NCBI GenBank assembly: GCA_001486445.1
Contig: LN908986.1
Span: 195,498-259,497 of the forward strand
Reading direction: 5' to 3'
From: Hugonella massiliensis
Lineage (GTDB): Bacteria; Actinomycetota; Coriobacteriia; Coriobacteriales; Eggerthellaceae
Length of the DNA stretch: 64,000 nucleotides
Each line of letters starts with the position of its first letter. Positions within the stretch are counted from its first letter, which is position 1. A program made the position numbers and the translations under genes. Below, piece by piece: positions 26,109 to 34,081 of the stretch. The notes under the pieces are model-generated. The model was not told where the DNA came from, did no database searches, and saw only the letters and a program-made list of their open reading frames with translations.

Positions 26109-26415
26109 AGGTTCGTCGGGGCATAAAAAAACGCCCTCGACGGAACCTCTTGCAGTTCCCTCAAGGGCGAATCTTCGATCCGCGGTGCCACCTTGATTCA
26201 CGGCTCGCGCCGTGCGCTTAGCGGAATGCCATCACATTCCCGGCTTCTTACGCGAGCCCTACGTCGCGGAATACTTGCACTGCGTGCGTTCCCCGCGCCC
26301 TCTACGGTCCATTTGACAAGTCGTGTTGTGCCCGATTTCCACCATCGCGGGCTCTCTGTGACAGCGTGCGTGCCGTTACTTCCGTATCAACGGTTTGTCG
26401 CTCTTCGGTTGTGAA
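26109..26415 (-). promoter_or_regulatory. T-box riboswitch leader of the trp operon
   Basis: On the minus strand the leader contains the T-box sequence AAGGTGGCACCGCG (26194-26181), the region that pairs with uncharged tRNA acceptor ends. It is followed by an intrinsic terminator. Upstream lie Stem I features, including AGAGAGCC and a GGTGGAAA stretch near 26350. The triplet UGG in AAATGGACC (complement of 26311-26309) is a candidate specifier codon for tRNA-Trp. Uncharged tRNA-Trp would stabilise the antiterminator and switch on trpEGDCFBA. Boundaries are approximate. Confidence 0.9.
26125..26169 (-). terminator. Rho-independent terminator of the trp T-box
   Basis: On the minus strand a CGCCCT...AGGGCG stem with an inner GGAAC/GTTCC pairing is followed by seven U. 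It lies just after the T-box sequence and 52 nt before the trpE start. It competes with the T-box antiterminator. Confidence 0.9.
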
Positions 26416-26422
26416 TGCATGC

Positions 26423-26452
26423 ACTATAGCGCCGATGCTTTACCCGGCGCAA
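26423..26452 (-). promoter_or_regulatory. Predicted trp operon promoter
   Basis: On the minus strand a -35 TTGCGC (26452-26447), an 18-bp spacer and a -10 TATAGT (26428-26423) place the start near 26416, which matches the 5' edge of the T-box leader. The remaining 26453-26669 to the HAD gene carries an A/T-rich tract and no other recognisable element. Confidence 0.6.
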
Positions 26453-26669
26453 GCGGGAATTTGGAATTTTTTTTCGCCCCCGTTGTCATACGGGATGCAG
26501 CCGCGTGGCCAGAGGCAGAGCGCCCGGCAGCTCATCGCCGGCCTGCGGTGTGGCGGAAGCCGCATGCGCAGCGGAAGAACCGTGAGCGTCGGCGGCGTCG
26601 GTTCCCGAACCTGTTTGCCCCAAGCCCTTCGCCGTTATTACCCCCGACCAGCGATGCCAGCCGCGGGTC

Positions 26670-27350
26670 CTAGCAAGCCTGAGCGTCGATCCGCTCCACC
26701 GCGGGCGCAATGTCGGCCGCGCGCTCCACGAGCTCGGTCGCGCCGGCAAGCTCGTCGCGCGTCCCGTAGCCGTAGAGGCAGCCGACGCTCGGCAGAGCAT
26801 GGGCCCGGGCCAGGTTCAGGTCCTTGTAGCGGTCCCCCACCACCGCGTAAGCGCCTGGGAACGCCTGGGCGATGTCCTTGAAAATCTCTTCTTTCGACTT
26901 TCCGGGATTCTCTTCGGCGTTGTAGTAGGCGCTGAAATACGCATCGAGCCCGAAGGCCTTGCGGCTCGCTTCCTGGTAGCTAACCCGGCAATTCGAAAGG
27001 AAGACGAGCGCGTACCCGTCGGCCTTCAAACGCGCGAGCATGTCGGGCACGCCCGGATAGAGGCGCGCCGTGCCGTCTGCGATGAGCTCGTCCATGGCCG
27101 TGCCCACGCGGGCGGCCGCGCGCTCCCAGGCGCCGTCGGGCAGATCGGGAAAGTGCTTCGTCCAGGCTTCTTCGGCCGTAAGCCCGATGAAATCGGCCAG
27201 GTCGTCGCCTGAAAACTCGCGCGGGGGAACGAGCCCCTCGTCGACGAGGACCCTATAGCCCTCGTTGAAGGCGCGCCCGTAGATGTACATGCTGTCGTGC
27301 AGCGTGCCGTCGAAGTCGAACACCACCGTGCGGATCTTTCCGTTGCGCAT
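26670..27350 (-). CDS. HAD-superfamily phosphatase (phosphoglycolate phosphatase-like)
   Basis: A 226-residue HAD hydrolase. Motif I is FDFDGTLHDS near the N-terminus, motif II is FLSNC, motif III is the Lys in NPGKSKEEIF, and motif IV is AVVGDRYKDL. A helical cap (residues 20-85) puts it in subclass I, as in Gph/PpaX. Substrate is not determined. Start 27350 follows GGGAGG; a TTG at 27362 is less likely. It ends near the trp leader. The CDF transporter lies 16 nt upstream on the same strand and may be co-transcribed. Confidence 0.85.
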   Translation of the reverse strand: MRNGKIRTVVFDFDGTLHDSMYIYGRAFNEGYRVLVDEGLVPPREFSGDDLADFIGLTAEEAWTKHFPDLPDGAWERAAARVGTAMDELIADGTARLYPGVPDMLARLKADGYALVFLSNCRVSYQEASRKAFGLDAYFSAYYNAEENPGKSKEEIFKDIAQAFPGAYAVVGDRYKDLNLARAHALPSVGCLYGYGTRDELAGATELVERAADIAPAVERIDAQAC

Positions 27351-27365
27351 GGACCCTCCCAAAGG

Positions 27366-28613
27366 CTAATCTCCCGGACGTTTCGAGATATCGCTCGAAT
27401 CGATGTCGAGCGCCACGTTGAAGGTGAACGCGGGGTACGCGCGCTCGATTTCGTCGCGCACCTCGTGAAAGACCGCGCGACGGTCGGGCGCATCGAAGCT
27501 TACCACGACGTCGAAGCTCGCCTCGTGCGTGTCGAAGTCCACATGGAAGCCGTGCACCTGCAGGACGTGCTCGTGCGCCAGGGCTCGGCGCACGATGTCC
27601 TCGCGCATGGCAACCGCGGCCGGGTCGGTGTTGCGCGCGTAAATGCCCACCGTTCCCATGAGCACGCCCGTTTTCTCATGCACGGCATGTTGGATGCGAC
27701 GCGTGAGGTCGTCGATTCCTTCGGCGGTCATCGTGTCGGGGACCTCGATGTGAATCGATCCCACCGTCATGCTGGGGCCGTAGCTGTGCAGCAGCAGATC
27801 GAAGGCGCCGAGCACGCCGTCTTGCGCCTTCACGACGTCGACGATCTCGTGCGCGCGGTCGCGGTCGACGCGATTGCCCAAAATGTCGTCGACCGATTCG
27901 CGCAGCATATCGATGCCCGCCTTGAGGATGACGATCGAAATGATCACGCCCACATAGGCCTCCAAGCTCACCCCGGTGGCCAGGTACACGATTGCCGCCG
28001 CCAGCACCGATGCCGAAAGGACGGCGTCGAAGAGGGCATCTTTGCCCGAAGCCACGAGCGAGCCCGAATCGACCCGCTTGCCCCGAGCGCTCACATAGCG
28101 GCCCAGCACCAGCTTGACCACCACGGCCGCCGCAATCACGATCAGGGTGACCGCCGAATAGTCGGCGGTTTCGGGCCAGATAATCTTCTTCACCGATTCG
28201 CTGAAGGATTCGAAACCGGCGTAGAGCACGATTGCGGCGATGACCGTCGCCGAAAGGTACTCTATACGCCCGTAGCCCAGAGGATGCTTCTCATCGGGGG
28301 CGCGGCCCGCCAGCTTGGCGCCGACGATCGTGATGACCGACGACAAGGCGTCGGAGAGGTTGTTGACCGCATCGAGGATGACCGCGATCGAGTTCGACGC
28401 GAAGCCCACGAGGGCTTTGAAGGCCGCGAGCAGCACGTTGGCCACGATGCCCACGACGCTCGTGCGGACGATCACCGCCTCCCGCGCCCGGGCGGCGTCC
28501 ATCGCCGACTGACCTGCCGCGGCGTCGCTCACCTCGGTCCGGGCTGCCGCTCCCGCCGCGGCGCCTCCTGTCCTCTTGTCGTTCGCGGCGTCTCTGTTCG
28601 CCTGCAGTTCCAT
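27366..28613 (-). CDS. Cation diffusion facilitator (CDF) family metal exporter
   Basis: A 415-residue CDF protein. It has six hydrophobic segments between residues 45 and 240 and a cytoplasmic C-terminal domain. The metal-site signatures are DAVNNLSD in helix II and SGKDALFDA in helix V, giving the two-fold Asp/Asn set common in Mn/Fe- or Zn-type CDFs; DAVNN favours a manganese or broad-range transporter over a strictly zinc one. A 40-residue alanine-rich N-terminal tail is not conserved. The C-terminal ferredoxin-like dimerisation domain (GIDDLTRRIQHAVHEKT...VHGFHVDFDTHEASFDV) is extended by a second, repeated portion to the end, making it longer than the usual 300 residues. It exports divalent metal in exchange for protons. 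Confidence 0.88.
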   Translation of the reverse strand: MELQANRDAANDKRTGGAAAGAAARTEVSDAAAGQSAMDAARAREAVIVRTSVVGIVANVLLAAFKALVGFASNSIAVILDAVNNLSDALSSVITIVGAKLAGRAPDEKHPLGYGRIEYLSATVIAAIVLYAGFESFSESVKKIIWPETADYSAVTLIVIAAAVVVKLVLGRYVSARGKRVDSGSLVASGKDALFDAVLSASVLAAAIVYLATGVSLEAYVGVIISIVILKAGIDMLRESVDDILGNRVDRDRAHEIVDVVKAQDGVLGAFDLLLHSYGPSMTVGSIHIEVPDTMTAEGIDDLTRRIQHAVHEKTGVLMGTVGIYARNTDPAAVAMREDIVRRALAHEHVLQVHGFHVDFDTHEASFDVVVSFDAPDRRAVFHEVRDEIERAYPAFTFNVALDIDSSDISKRPGD

Positions 28614-28822
28614 TGGTCCCGCCTTTTTCGATTGCGTACAATTGTTTTTCCTATTCTATCCTTAGGGATACCGCGCGCAAAGCGTTATGGAGAAAGCGAG
28701 CAGCTCCCGCTGGGCGTACGCATGGAATCACGAGCGACACGGCAGAAACAAGCGAATCGAGCGCAAGGTTGCTGCGCGGCGGGGACGCGCGGGCATGAAG
28801 AGGGCGTGACTTCGGCAACTAC

Positions 28823-29006
28823 TGGCACGGATATGCCGATGTGCAGTATCCAACACGCAAAAAGAGACGTCCGAGAAAACCGCGACCTGGGGCTTTGTCA
28901 GTGAAAGAGACCTCATCACGCCTCGCCGTCCAAAAGTCATGCTGCACTTCGGTACTTCTCTGCCAGCTCGCCCGAAAAATTACTGCACTTCGGCCTATCT
29001 GTGCCA
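28823..29006. repeat. Second cluster of the 26-bp TGGCAC...TGCAGCA repeat
   Basis: The 596-bp gap between the CDF gene start and the TPR gene end has no convincing gene. It holds one forward copy (28823-28848, TGGCACGGATATGCCGATGT then GCAG) and two inverted copies (28940-28965 and 28981-29006) of the unit seen at 4657-4880. The inverted copies start 41 bp apart, the same period. The order forward-then-inverted is also the same. Confidence 0.8.
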
Positions 29007-29102
29007 GCACGCAGGGCGCGGGGCGGAATGGAGCGCAAAACGGGCGTAGCTCGGGCACGCAGGGCGCGGGGCGGAATGGAGCGCGGAAAACGGGCGTGGA
29101 GC
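29007..29102. repeat. Two-copy 48-bp tandem repeat
   Basis: Two near-identical units start at 29007 and 29055 (GCACGCAGGGCGCGGGGCGG, then AATGGAGCGC and an AAAACGGGCGT end). The second has two extra G. They directly follow the last 26-bp repeat copy. The continuing G/C-rich stretch to 29200 is degenerate and encodes nothing recognisable. Confidence 0.75.
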
Positions 29103-29209
29103 GGGCGCGCCAGGCGCAGGCGAATGCGGCAGCGCGTGCGGAGAGCGGGCGCACGCCAAATGCGCGCCCGACCGCTCGTGACGCGCTCCACGCCCCGTCG
29201 CGCCCTCCC

Positions 29210-31642
29210 CTAGGCGCGGTGAAGCGACTTGGCAGTGGCGATCAACACGTCGCTGCGCCAGAAGGTCGCCAAAGCGCACGCCGGCGCATAGGCCGCTTCG
29301 AAGAAACCGGCATCGACCAGGCCGAGCGTGCAGCGCGCGATCAGGGCGCGCGTCTTCTTGGCGTCGGCGGGCACGCCGGCTGCGACAAGGGTGCGCAGAG
29401 CCTGGCCGAAAGACGGCGCCGCATCGGCCCCCAACGTCTCGAGCACGCGGGCGAGCTCGTCGGCGGGCGCCGGATTGCCTGTTGCAGCCGGGAACACCAC
29501 GTAGCAAGCCAGAGCCTCGTCGATGCGGCCAAGGCTGCGGAAGGCGAACGCCAGATGCGCGTAGAACTGCGCAGCGGACTCGGGGCCGAACGCCGTGGGC
29601 AATCCCTCAGAAAGCGTGCGCAGCGCCTCCTCGACGCGCCCCGCATCGAGCTGCACCTGGGCAAGCAGAAGGTAGCCCGTAGGGCTCGACGGCGCAAGGG
29701 CCACGCACTTGCGCGCCATCGCGAGGGCCCGCTCGTTGTCGTGCATGCCGTGATAGAGCCGGGTCAAATCGGTGCAGGCCTGGAAGATCGCATCGGGAAG
29801 ACGGCGGTAGCGCGCGGTCGTATCGGGCTCGTAGGCATCGATCAGGCATCGTGCCACCTGACTCGCGCAGTAGAGGGGCGCCCGCACATCATCAGGGTGG
29901 CTGTCTTCCCATTGGGACACCTGTTCTTCGAGCGAGGCGCAGGCGAGCAAGGGCGAATCCTGAGCCGTTGCCATGATACGCTGCTCGCATTCGAGCGCAT
30001 CGGCATCGTCGGGCGTCATCACGTCGAGGTCGCCCACGACATCGGCATGCAGCAAGCGGGCCAGTGCGGGCGGCAGCGGGCGCGCATCGCCGGCAAGGGG
30101 CGTATGGGCGCGCATCAGCAGAGGCGCGGGAGCGGACCCGCCCGCCAACATCCCCTCCCCATCGAAGGCGGGAATCTCGCGCGCGAATGAAAGACGCGCC
30201 GCAAGCGTGGCCGGCTTGGCCCAGGCATCGTCGACCGGGACCATCCCCTGATGAACGATTTCGGACAGGCGTTCCTCCCAGGCACCGCGCTCTACCGTCA
30301 CGCGGCCCAGGAAGGCCCCGTCGACCGCATGCGCGCGCAAATCGACGGTCACGCGGTCGACCGCCGTGAGTGAAAAGGCCGCCGCGCACATGAGGATCGC
30401 CAAGCGCAGGCCGTAGGTTTCCGCCGCCGCGCGACGCGCGCCGCCCATGTCCATCCATCCGTCGGACACGGCATTCCACCGCCACGAGGGCATCGCGCAC
30501 TCGGGCGGCAGGGCCACCGAAAAAGCAGCCGCCCGGTCGTTGGCCGAGCAATCCATCCGATAAATCAGCCGAAACGGCAGATGGGCGTACTCGCAGGCAA
30601 ATGCCAGGCGGGTGCGCATGTCCCACTCGCCGCCCGTGCGCGCATGCGCTCCGTCGAGATGAAGCAGGGGGTTGTCGGGGACCTTGTTCGCAGCCGCCAG
30701 CCCCGCCAGGAAGCCCAGATACGAGCTGCAGGCCCATTCGTCGGCAAGCGCCACCTGGGATTCATCGAAATGGGCGAGCAAGCCCCAGCCGCCGTCGAGC
30801 CGGCGCAGATGTAAATCGATCATGATGAGGCGGTTCACGATCGATTCGCAGGTAAGCAGGCAGTCGCGGTCCTCGCCGCTCATGAAGGTGTCGTCGAAGC
30901 CCAGCCACAGCTGGCCGGTGCTCGACAACCACCGCACGTCGACGTTGAAGGATTCGACCACTTCGCGCAGGTGGTCGGCCCCCATCGCGTCGAACAGGCG
31001 CGAGGCGTAGCGCACGTACCCCGACACGCACGAATCGTCTTCGGTGAGTTCGGCGACCTGCACGTCGAAGAGGAGCTTGTCGATCGCATCGGGCAGGGGC
31101 TCGTCGCGCAACTTGGCGAGCACGTCGCTCATGCAGCCGGCAACGTAGCCCGCCGCATGGGTGCTCGTGCGCGGCAGGTAGGAAAAGACCAGGAAGGCGA
31201 CCGCCAAAAACGTCCGGCTGTCCCAACGGCCGTAATAGTAGTCGCCCATATCGGCAACCATGTAGGCGAACTCGTATTCCGAAGCCGAATGCCGCTTGGG
31301 ATGCACAAGGCAGGCCCCCACGAGCAGCAGGTCGTCGTCGGTCTGCTTGGCAAGGACGCGCCCGCCCAACAGATCGGAATCGATGAGCACTTCCACGTCG
31401 GGAGCGGTGCCGGGCAGCGCCGCGAGGGGTTCCGCGCACCGCCACACCGCCCCGTCGATGCTCATGCAGCCCAGAATGCGCGCCCCCGACACGCCGAGGG
31501 ACACCACGTAGCCCAGGCTGCCTTCGGGCAGGGGCACGCCGTCAAAGACCACCCCGAAACGGGCGCCGGCCTCCTGGCCGGGCACGGGAAAAGGCAGCGT
31601 GCGGCTGTTTGCTTCGGTGAGCGTGTCGATGCGATAGGTCAC
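29210..31642 (-). CDS. Large TPR-containing protein of unknown function
   Basis: An 810-residue protein. The N-terminal two thirds is not recognised; it has no clear signal peptide or membrane helix and includes a tyrosine-rich stretch (MVADMGDYYYGRWDSRTFLAVAF). The C-terminal quarter contains tetratricopeptide-like repeats, for example DNERALAMARKCVALAPSS, GYLLLAQVQLDAGRVEEALRTL and YAHLAFAFRSLGRIDEALACY, so it is probably a scaffold or partner-binding protein. The start is a GTG at 31642 whose GTGA overlaps the stop of the upstream HAD gene, with GGAGG 10 nt upstream. A longer upstream frame exists but is the shadow of the HAD gene. Unknown role, perhaps acting with the HAD phosphatase. Confidence 0.75.
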   Translation of the reverse strand: MTYRIDTLTEANSRTLPFPVPGQEAGARFGVVFDGVPLPEGSLGYVVSLGVSGARILGCMSIDGAVWRCAEPLAALPGTAPDVEVLIDSDLLGGRVLAKQTDDDLLLVGACLVHPKRHSASEYEFAYMVADMGDYYYGRWDSRTFLAVAFLVFSYLPRTSTHAAGYVAGCMSDVLAKLRDEPLPDAIDKLLFDVQVAELTEDDSCVSGYVRYASRLFDAMGADHLREVVESFNVDVRWLSSTGQLWLGFDDTFMSGEDRDCLLTCESIVNRLIMIDLHLRRLDGGWGLLAHFDESQVALADEWACSSYLGFLAGLAAANKVPDNPLLHLDGAHARTGGEWDMRTRLAFACEYAHLPFRLIYRMDCSANDRAAAFSVALPPECAMPSWRWNAVSDGWMDMGGARRAAAETYGLRLAILMCAAAFSLTAVDRVTVDLRAHAVDGAFLGRVTVERGAWEERLSEIVHQGMVPVDDAWAKPATLAARLSFAREIPAFDGEGMLAGGSAPAPLLMRAHTPLAGDARPLPPALARLLHADVVGDLDVMTPDDADALECEQRIMATAQDSPLLACASLEEQVSQWEDSHPDDVRAPLYCASQVARCLIDAYEPDTTARYRRLPDAIFQACTDLTRLYHGMHDNERALAMARKCVALAPSSPTGYLLLAQVQLDAGRVEEALRTLSEGLPTAFGPESAAQFYAHLAFAFRSLGRIDEALACYVVFPAATGNPAPADELARVLETLGADAAPSFGQALRTLVAAGVPADAKKTRALIARCTLGLVDAGFFEAAYAPACALATFWRSDVLIATAKSLHRA

Positions 31643-32295
31643 GAGAGCAGATCCTCCAAGGTGAGCACGCAGATGTCGGTGGCGGCGGCCAGCTCTTCGA
31701 TGCTGCCCGCCGTTTCGTCGCAGTCGTAGGCGCCCACGGTGCGCAAGCCCGTGTCGCGCATGACCTTCACCGCGTACAGGGCGTCGTCGACGCCCCAGGT
31801 GTCCTCCAGGCGCGAGCCCATGCGATCGACCGCGTACCGGTAGATGCGCGGGTCCTGCTTGGAAAGCTTCATCGTGTCGGTGGACACGGCTTCGCGGAAG
31901 AGGCCGTCGAATCCGTTGTGGGAAAGGCCCGCATCGATATAGCGCGCCGGACTCGACGAGACCACGGTGCAGGGGACGCCCACGCGAGCGAGCTCCTGCA
32001 CGAAGGCGAGCGCGCCCGGACGCGCCTGCACCTTGGTGCCGTAGAAGGACAGAAGCATGTCGTCGATCAGGGCCAGCACCTCGTCGGCGGTGGGGGCCAC
32101 CCCGTGCGCGGCGAAAATGGCGGCCGCTTGGGTGATGGGCAGGGCGCGCACGTCTTCCACATCCTGCGCGGTCAGAGGCTCGCGGCACATATCCGCCAGC
32201 CGGGCCTCGGTTTCGTTCCATGCCGGCATGCTATCGAGCAGGGTTCCGTCGCAGTCGAAGATGAATCCCGTCGCTGTCGCAAATTCCGAACGCAT
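31639..32295 (-). CDS. HAD-superfamily hydrolase (beta-phosphoglucomutase/PGP-like)
   Basis: A 218-residue HAD enzyme with motif I FIFDCDGTLLDSM, motif II VSSSPARY, motif III Lys in MKLSKQDPRIY and motif IV WGVDDALYAVKVMRDTG. The cap region between residues 25 and 90 is helical (subclass I). It is probably a phosphatase or phosphomutase for a small sugar or glycolate phosphate; the substrate is not determined. It overlaps the TPR gene by 4 nt (GTGA) and lies 28 nt after the pRiA4b-like gene, so the genes from 34.1 kb down to 29.2 kb look like one transcription unit. Confidence 0.86.
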   Translation of the reverse strand: MRSEFATATGFIFDCDGTLLDSMPAWNETEARLADMCREPLTAQDVEDVRALPITQAAAIFAAHGVAPTADEVLALIDDMLLSFYGTKVQARPGALAFVQELARVGVPCTVVSSSPARYIDAGLSHNGFDGLFREAVSTDTMKLSKQDPRIYRYAVDRMGSRLEDTWGVDDALYAVKVMRDTGLRTVGAYDCDETAGSIEELAAATDICVLTLEDLLS

Positions 32296-32323
32296 CGGTT
32301 TCCTTTCGCTGTGGCTGCGGGCG

Positions 32324-33328
32324 CTAGCGCGCGCCGCCCTTGTCGTCGTTCTTCTTGTTGTCTTCGTCGCCCAAGGGCCCTAACAGCGCATCGAGATCGA
32401 AGTCATCGGCCTCGTCCATGCCCGCAAGCAGACCCATGTCGCCCATGCGCTTCATCATCTCGTCGAGCGAGGCGCCCCGGCCGTCTTCGTCGCCGCCCAT
32501 ATCCATGCCCAAGGCGCGTTCGGCCTCGTCGAGCGCGAACAGGTCGTTGGCCACGCCGAAGTCCTCGCCGTTGCGCAGTCCGTTCATGACGTCCTGGTAG
32601 TCGGCGTTGGCCTTGCGCGTGTCTTCCTGGTCAATCGCCGTTTCCACGTCGTTGGAAATCTTGTCGGCCAAAAGGTCGAGGTAGCGGCGCTTGAGCTCTT
32701 CGATGCTCGCGGGGAAGGCCGCGTCGCCCATAGAGGCGAGGGCCTGCCCGGCGAAGGCGACGTTGGCCGGCTTGGGGTCGAAGGCCATGGGGTCGAAATG
32801 GGCGTAGGGGTCGAGCCCCATTTCTGCGAGGATAGGCCCGCGCTGGGCGGCCGGCGTTTCATCGACGCGATCGAGGAAAGATTCGAATCCTTCCAAATCG
32901 CCGGCCTGTTCGGGAGGGTTGGCGCAGTGGCCGGCCGTGCACACCGGCAACAGCGGATAGGGAAAGCTGTCGTCGTTGGGAACCACGGCCTCGGTGCGCA
33001 CCGCCACCTCCCAGGTGCCGTCGTAGGTGTAGGCCGCCTTTGCGTCTACGCGACCCATCACCGCACCCGCATCGACCGTGCGCGCGTCGACGTGGTCGCT
33101 CTCGCCGGCATGCGAAGCGAAGAGGCCCGGATCGTCGTAGGAGGTCCCTTCGACCTCGAGGCTCGCCTGGGCGCTACCGCTCCAGCCGAAGGCCACAGCG
33201 ATAAAAGCGTTCACATCCCACACGCTCGATAACGCTGGCACGTACAGGGTGCGCCACACCACGGGCAGCGACCCGTCCAATTCCACGTGCAACCGCAGTG
33301 CCTGCGCTTCATATGCGGTCGAATCCAT
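32324..33328 (-). CDS. pRiA4b ORF-3-like domain protein
   Basis: A 334-residue protein. Its N-terminal 100 residues (LRLHVELDGSLPVVWRTLYV, then DVNAFIAVAFGWSGSAQASL) match the plasmid pRiA4b ORF-3-like family (PF07929), whose other members start with I.PPIWRRI and AFGW. The family's second conserved block, here CTAGHCANPPEQAGDLEGFE, follows near residue 135. The C-terminal part is acidic, low in complexity and rich in Asp/Met (MDMGGDEDGRGASLDEMMKR), and it looks flexible. The role is unknown; the family is common in bacteria and mobile elements. GAGGGG lies 6 nt before the ATG at 33328. Neighbours are a TatD nuclease and a HAD enzyme. Confidence 0.8.
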   Translation of the reverse strand: MDSTAYEAQALRLHVELDGSLPVVWRTLYVPALSSVWDVNAFIAVAFGWSGSAQASLEVEGTSYDDPGLFASHAGESDHVDARTVDAGAVMGRVDAKAAYTYDGTWEVAVRTEAVVPNDDSFPYPLLPVCTAGHCANPPEQAGDLEGFESFLDRVDETPAAQRGPILAEMGLDPYAHFDPMAFDPKPANVAFAGQALASMGDAAFPASIEELKRRYLDLLADKISNDVETAIDQEDTRKANADYQDVMNGLRNGEDFGVANDLFALDEAERALGMDMGGDEDGRGASLDEMMKRMGDMGLLAGMDEADDFDLDALLGPLGDEDNKKNDDKGGAR

Positions 33329-33341
33329 GTCTATCCCCTCT

Positions 33342-34079
33342 TCACGCCCCGAACAGCAACCGCGCCGTGCGGTCAATCGCAACCCGCGCCTCGGGGCCGC
33401 GCAAGCGGGCGAGCTGTTCGTAGGTATCGGTAAGCTCTTGTGCATAGCTATCATACTCGAGCCGCTCGCCCGCCGTAGATGGCAGGTCGGTTTCAACAAG
33501 GAGACGCTCGAGCGGCATCTGGCTTGCGTAGGCGCGCCCGCGGCGGGTGGCGAGCATGCGGGCGCCTACGGAAAAGTAGCAGCCGGCGCGGCGCGCGCGC
33601 ACAAGCTCTTGGGACGTGCCGGAAAACCAATGGAAGATGCAGGCGCACGAGTCCAGGGCTCCCGTGCGCTCGAGCACGTCGAGCACGGGGGTCGCCGACC
33701 TCACCGCATGGATCGACACCACGTGGAACCCACGGGCAACCGCTTCCATCGCCGCGGAAAACGCAGCCAGCTGGGCGTCGGCGGAATCCACGTGAGCGCG
33801 GCCGAAATCGAGCCCCACCTCACCGATAAAGCGGGCGCCTGCCGCCTGGGCACGGAAGGCGTCGATCTGGCTGGCACCTGCGGAACCCGCCTCGACGAAC
33901 CAGGGATGCAGTCCCAGGCCCACGCGAACGTTGGAGCACGCAGAGAAGGCGTCGCGGTCGACGGCGTAGGCCGTCGGCTCGACCGTGCAGGAAAAGACGC
34001 CCTGGCCCGCTTCGAGCGCGCGTCGCGCGACGGCGACGCCGTTGGGAGCAAATCCCCAATGACCGTGGGCATCGAACAT
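33342..34079 (-). CDS. TatD-family metal-dependent DNase
   Basis: A 245-residue TIM-barrel hydrolase. The metal ligands are placed as in TatD: His-x-His in FDAHGHW, the Glu in IGEVGLDFG, the His in SIHAV, the His in IFHWFSGT and the Asp in LLVETDLPS. TatD proteins are Mg-dependent 3'-5' exonucleases/deoxyribonucleases linked to DNA repair. It starts at 34079, two nt past the corrected flippase stop, with a weak ribosome site; coupling to the upstream gene may drive its translation. At 245 residues it is slightly short but complete. Confidence 0.85.
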   Translation of the reverse strand: MFDAHGHWGFAPNGVAVARRALEAGQGVFSCTVEPTAYAVDRDAFSACSNVRVGLGLHPWFVEAGSAGASQIDAFRAQAAGARFIGEVGLDFGRAHVDSADAQLAAFSAAMEAVARGFHVVSIHAVRSATPVLDVLERTGALDSCACIFHWFSGTSQELVRARRAGCYFSVGARMLATRRGRAYASQMPLERLLVETDLPSTAGERLEYDSYAQELTDTYEQLARLRGPEARVAIDRTARLLFGA

Positions 34080-34081
34080 GG

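Noticed and set aside
33820-34081. Flippase extension across TatD in the assembled frame
   Set aside because: Arginine/proline-rich translation of the opposite-frame TatD gene. A corrected frame stops at 34082.
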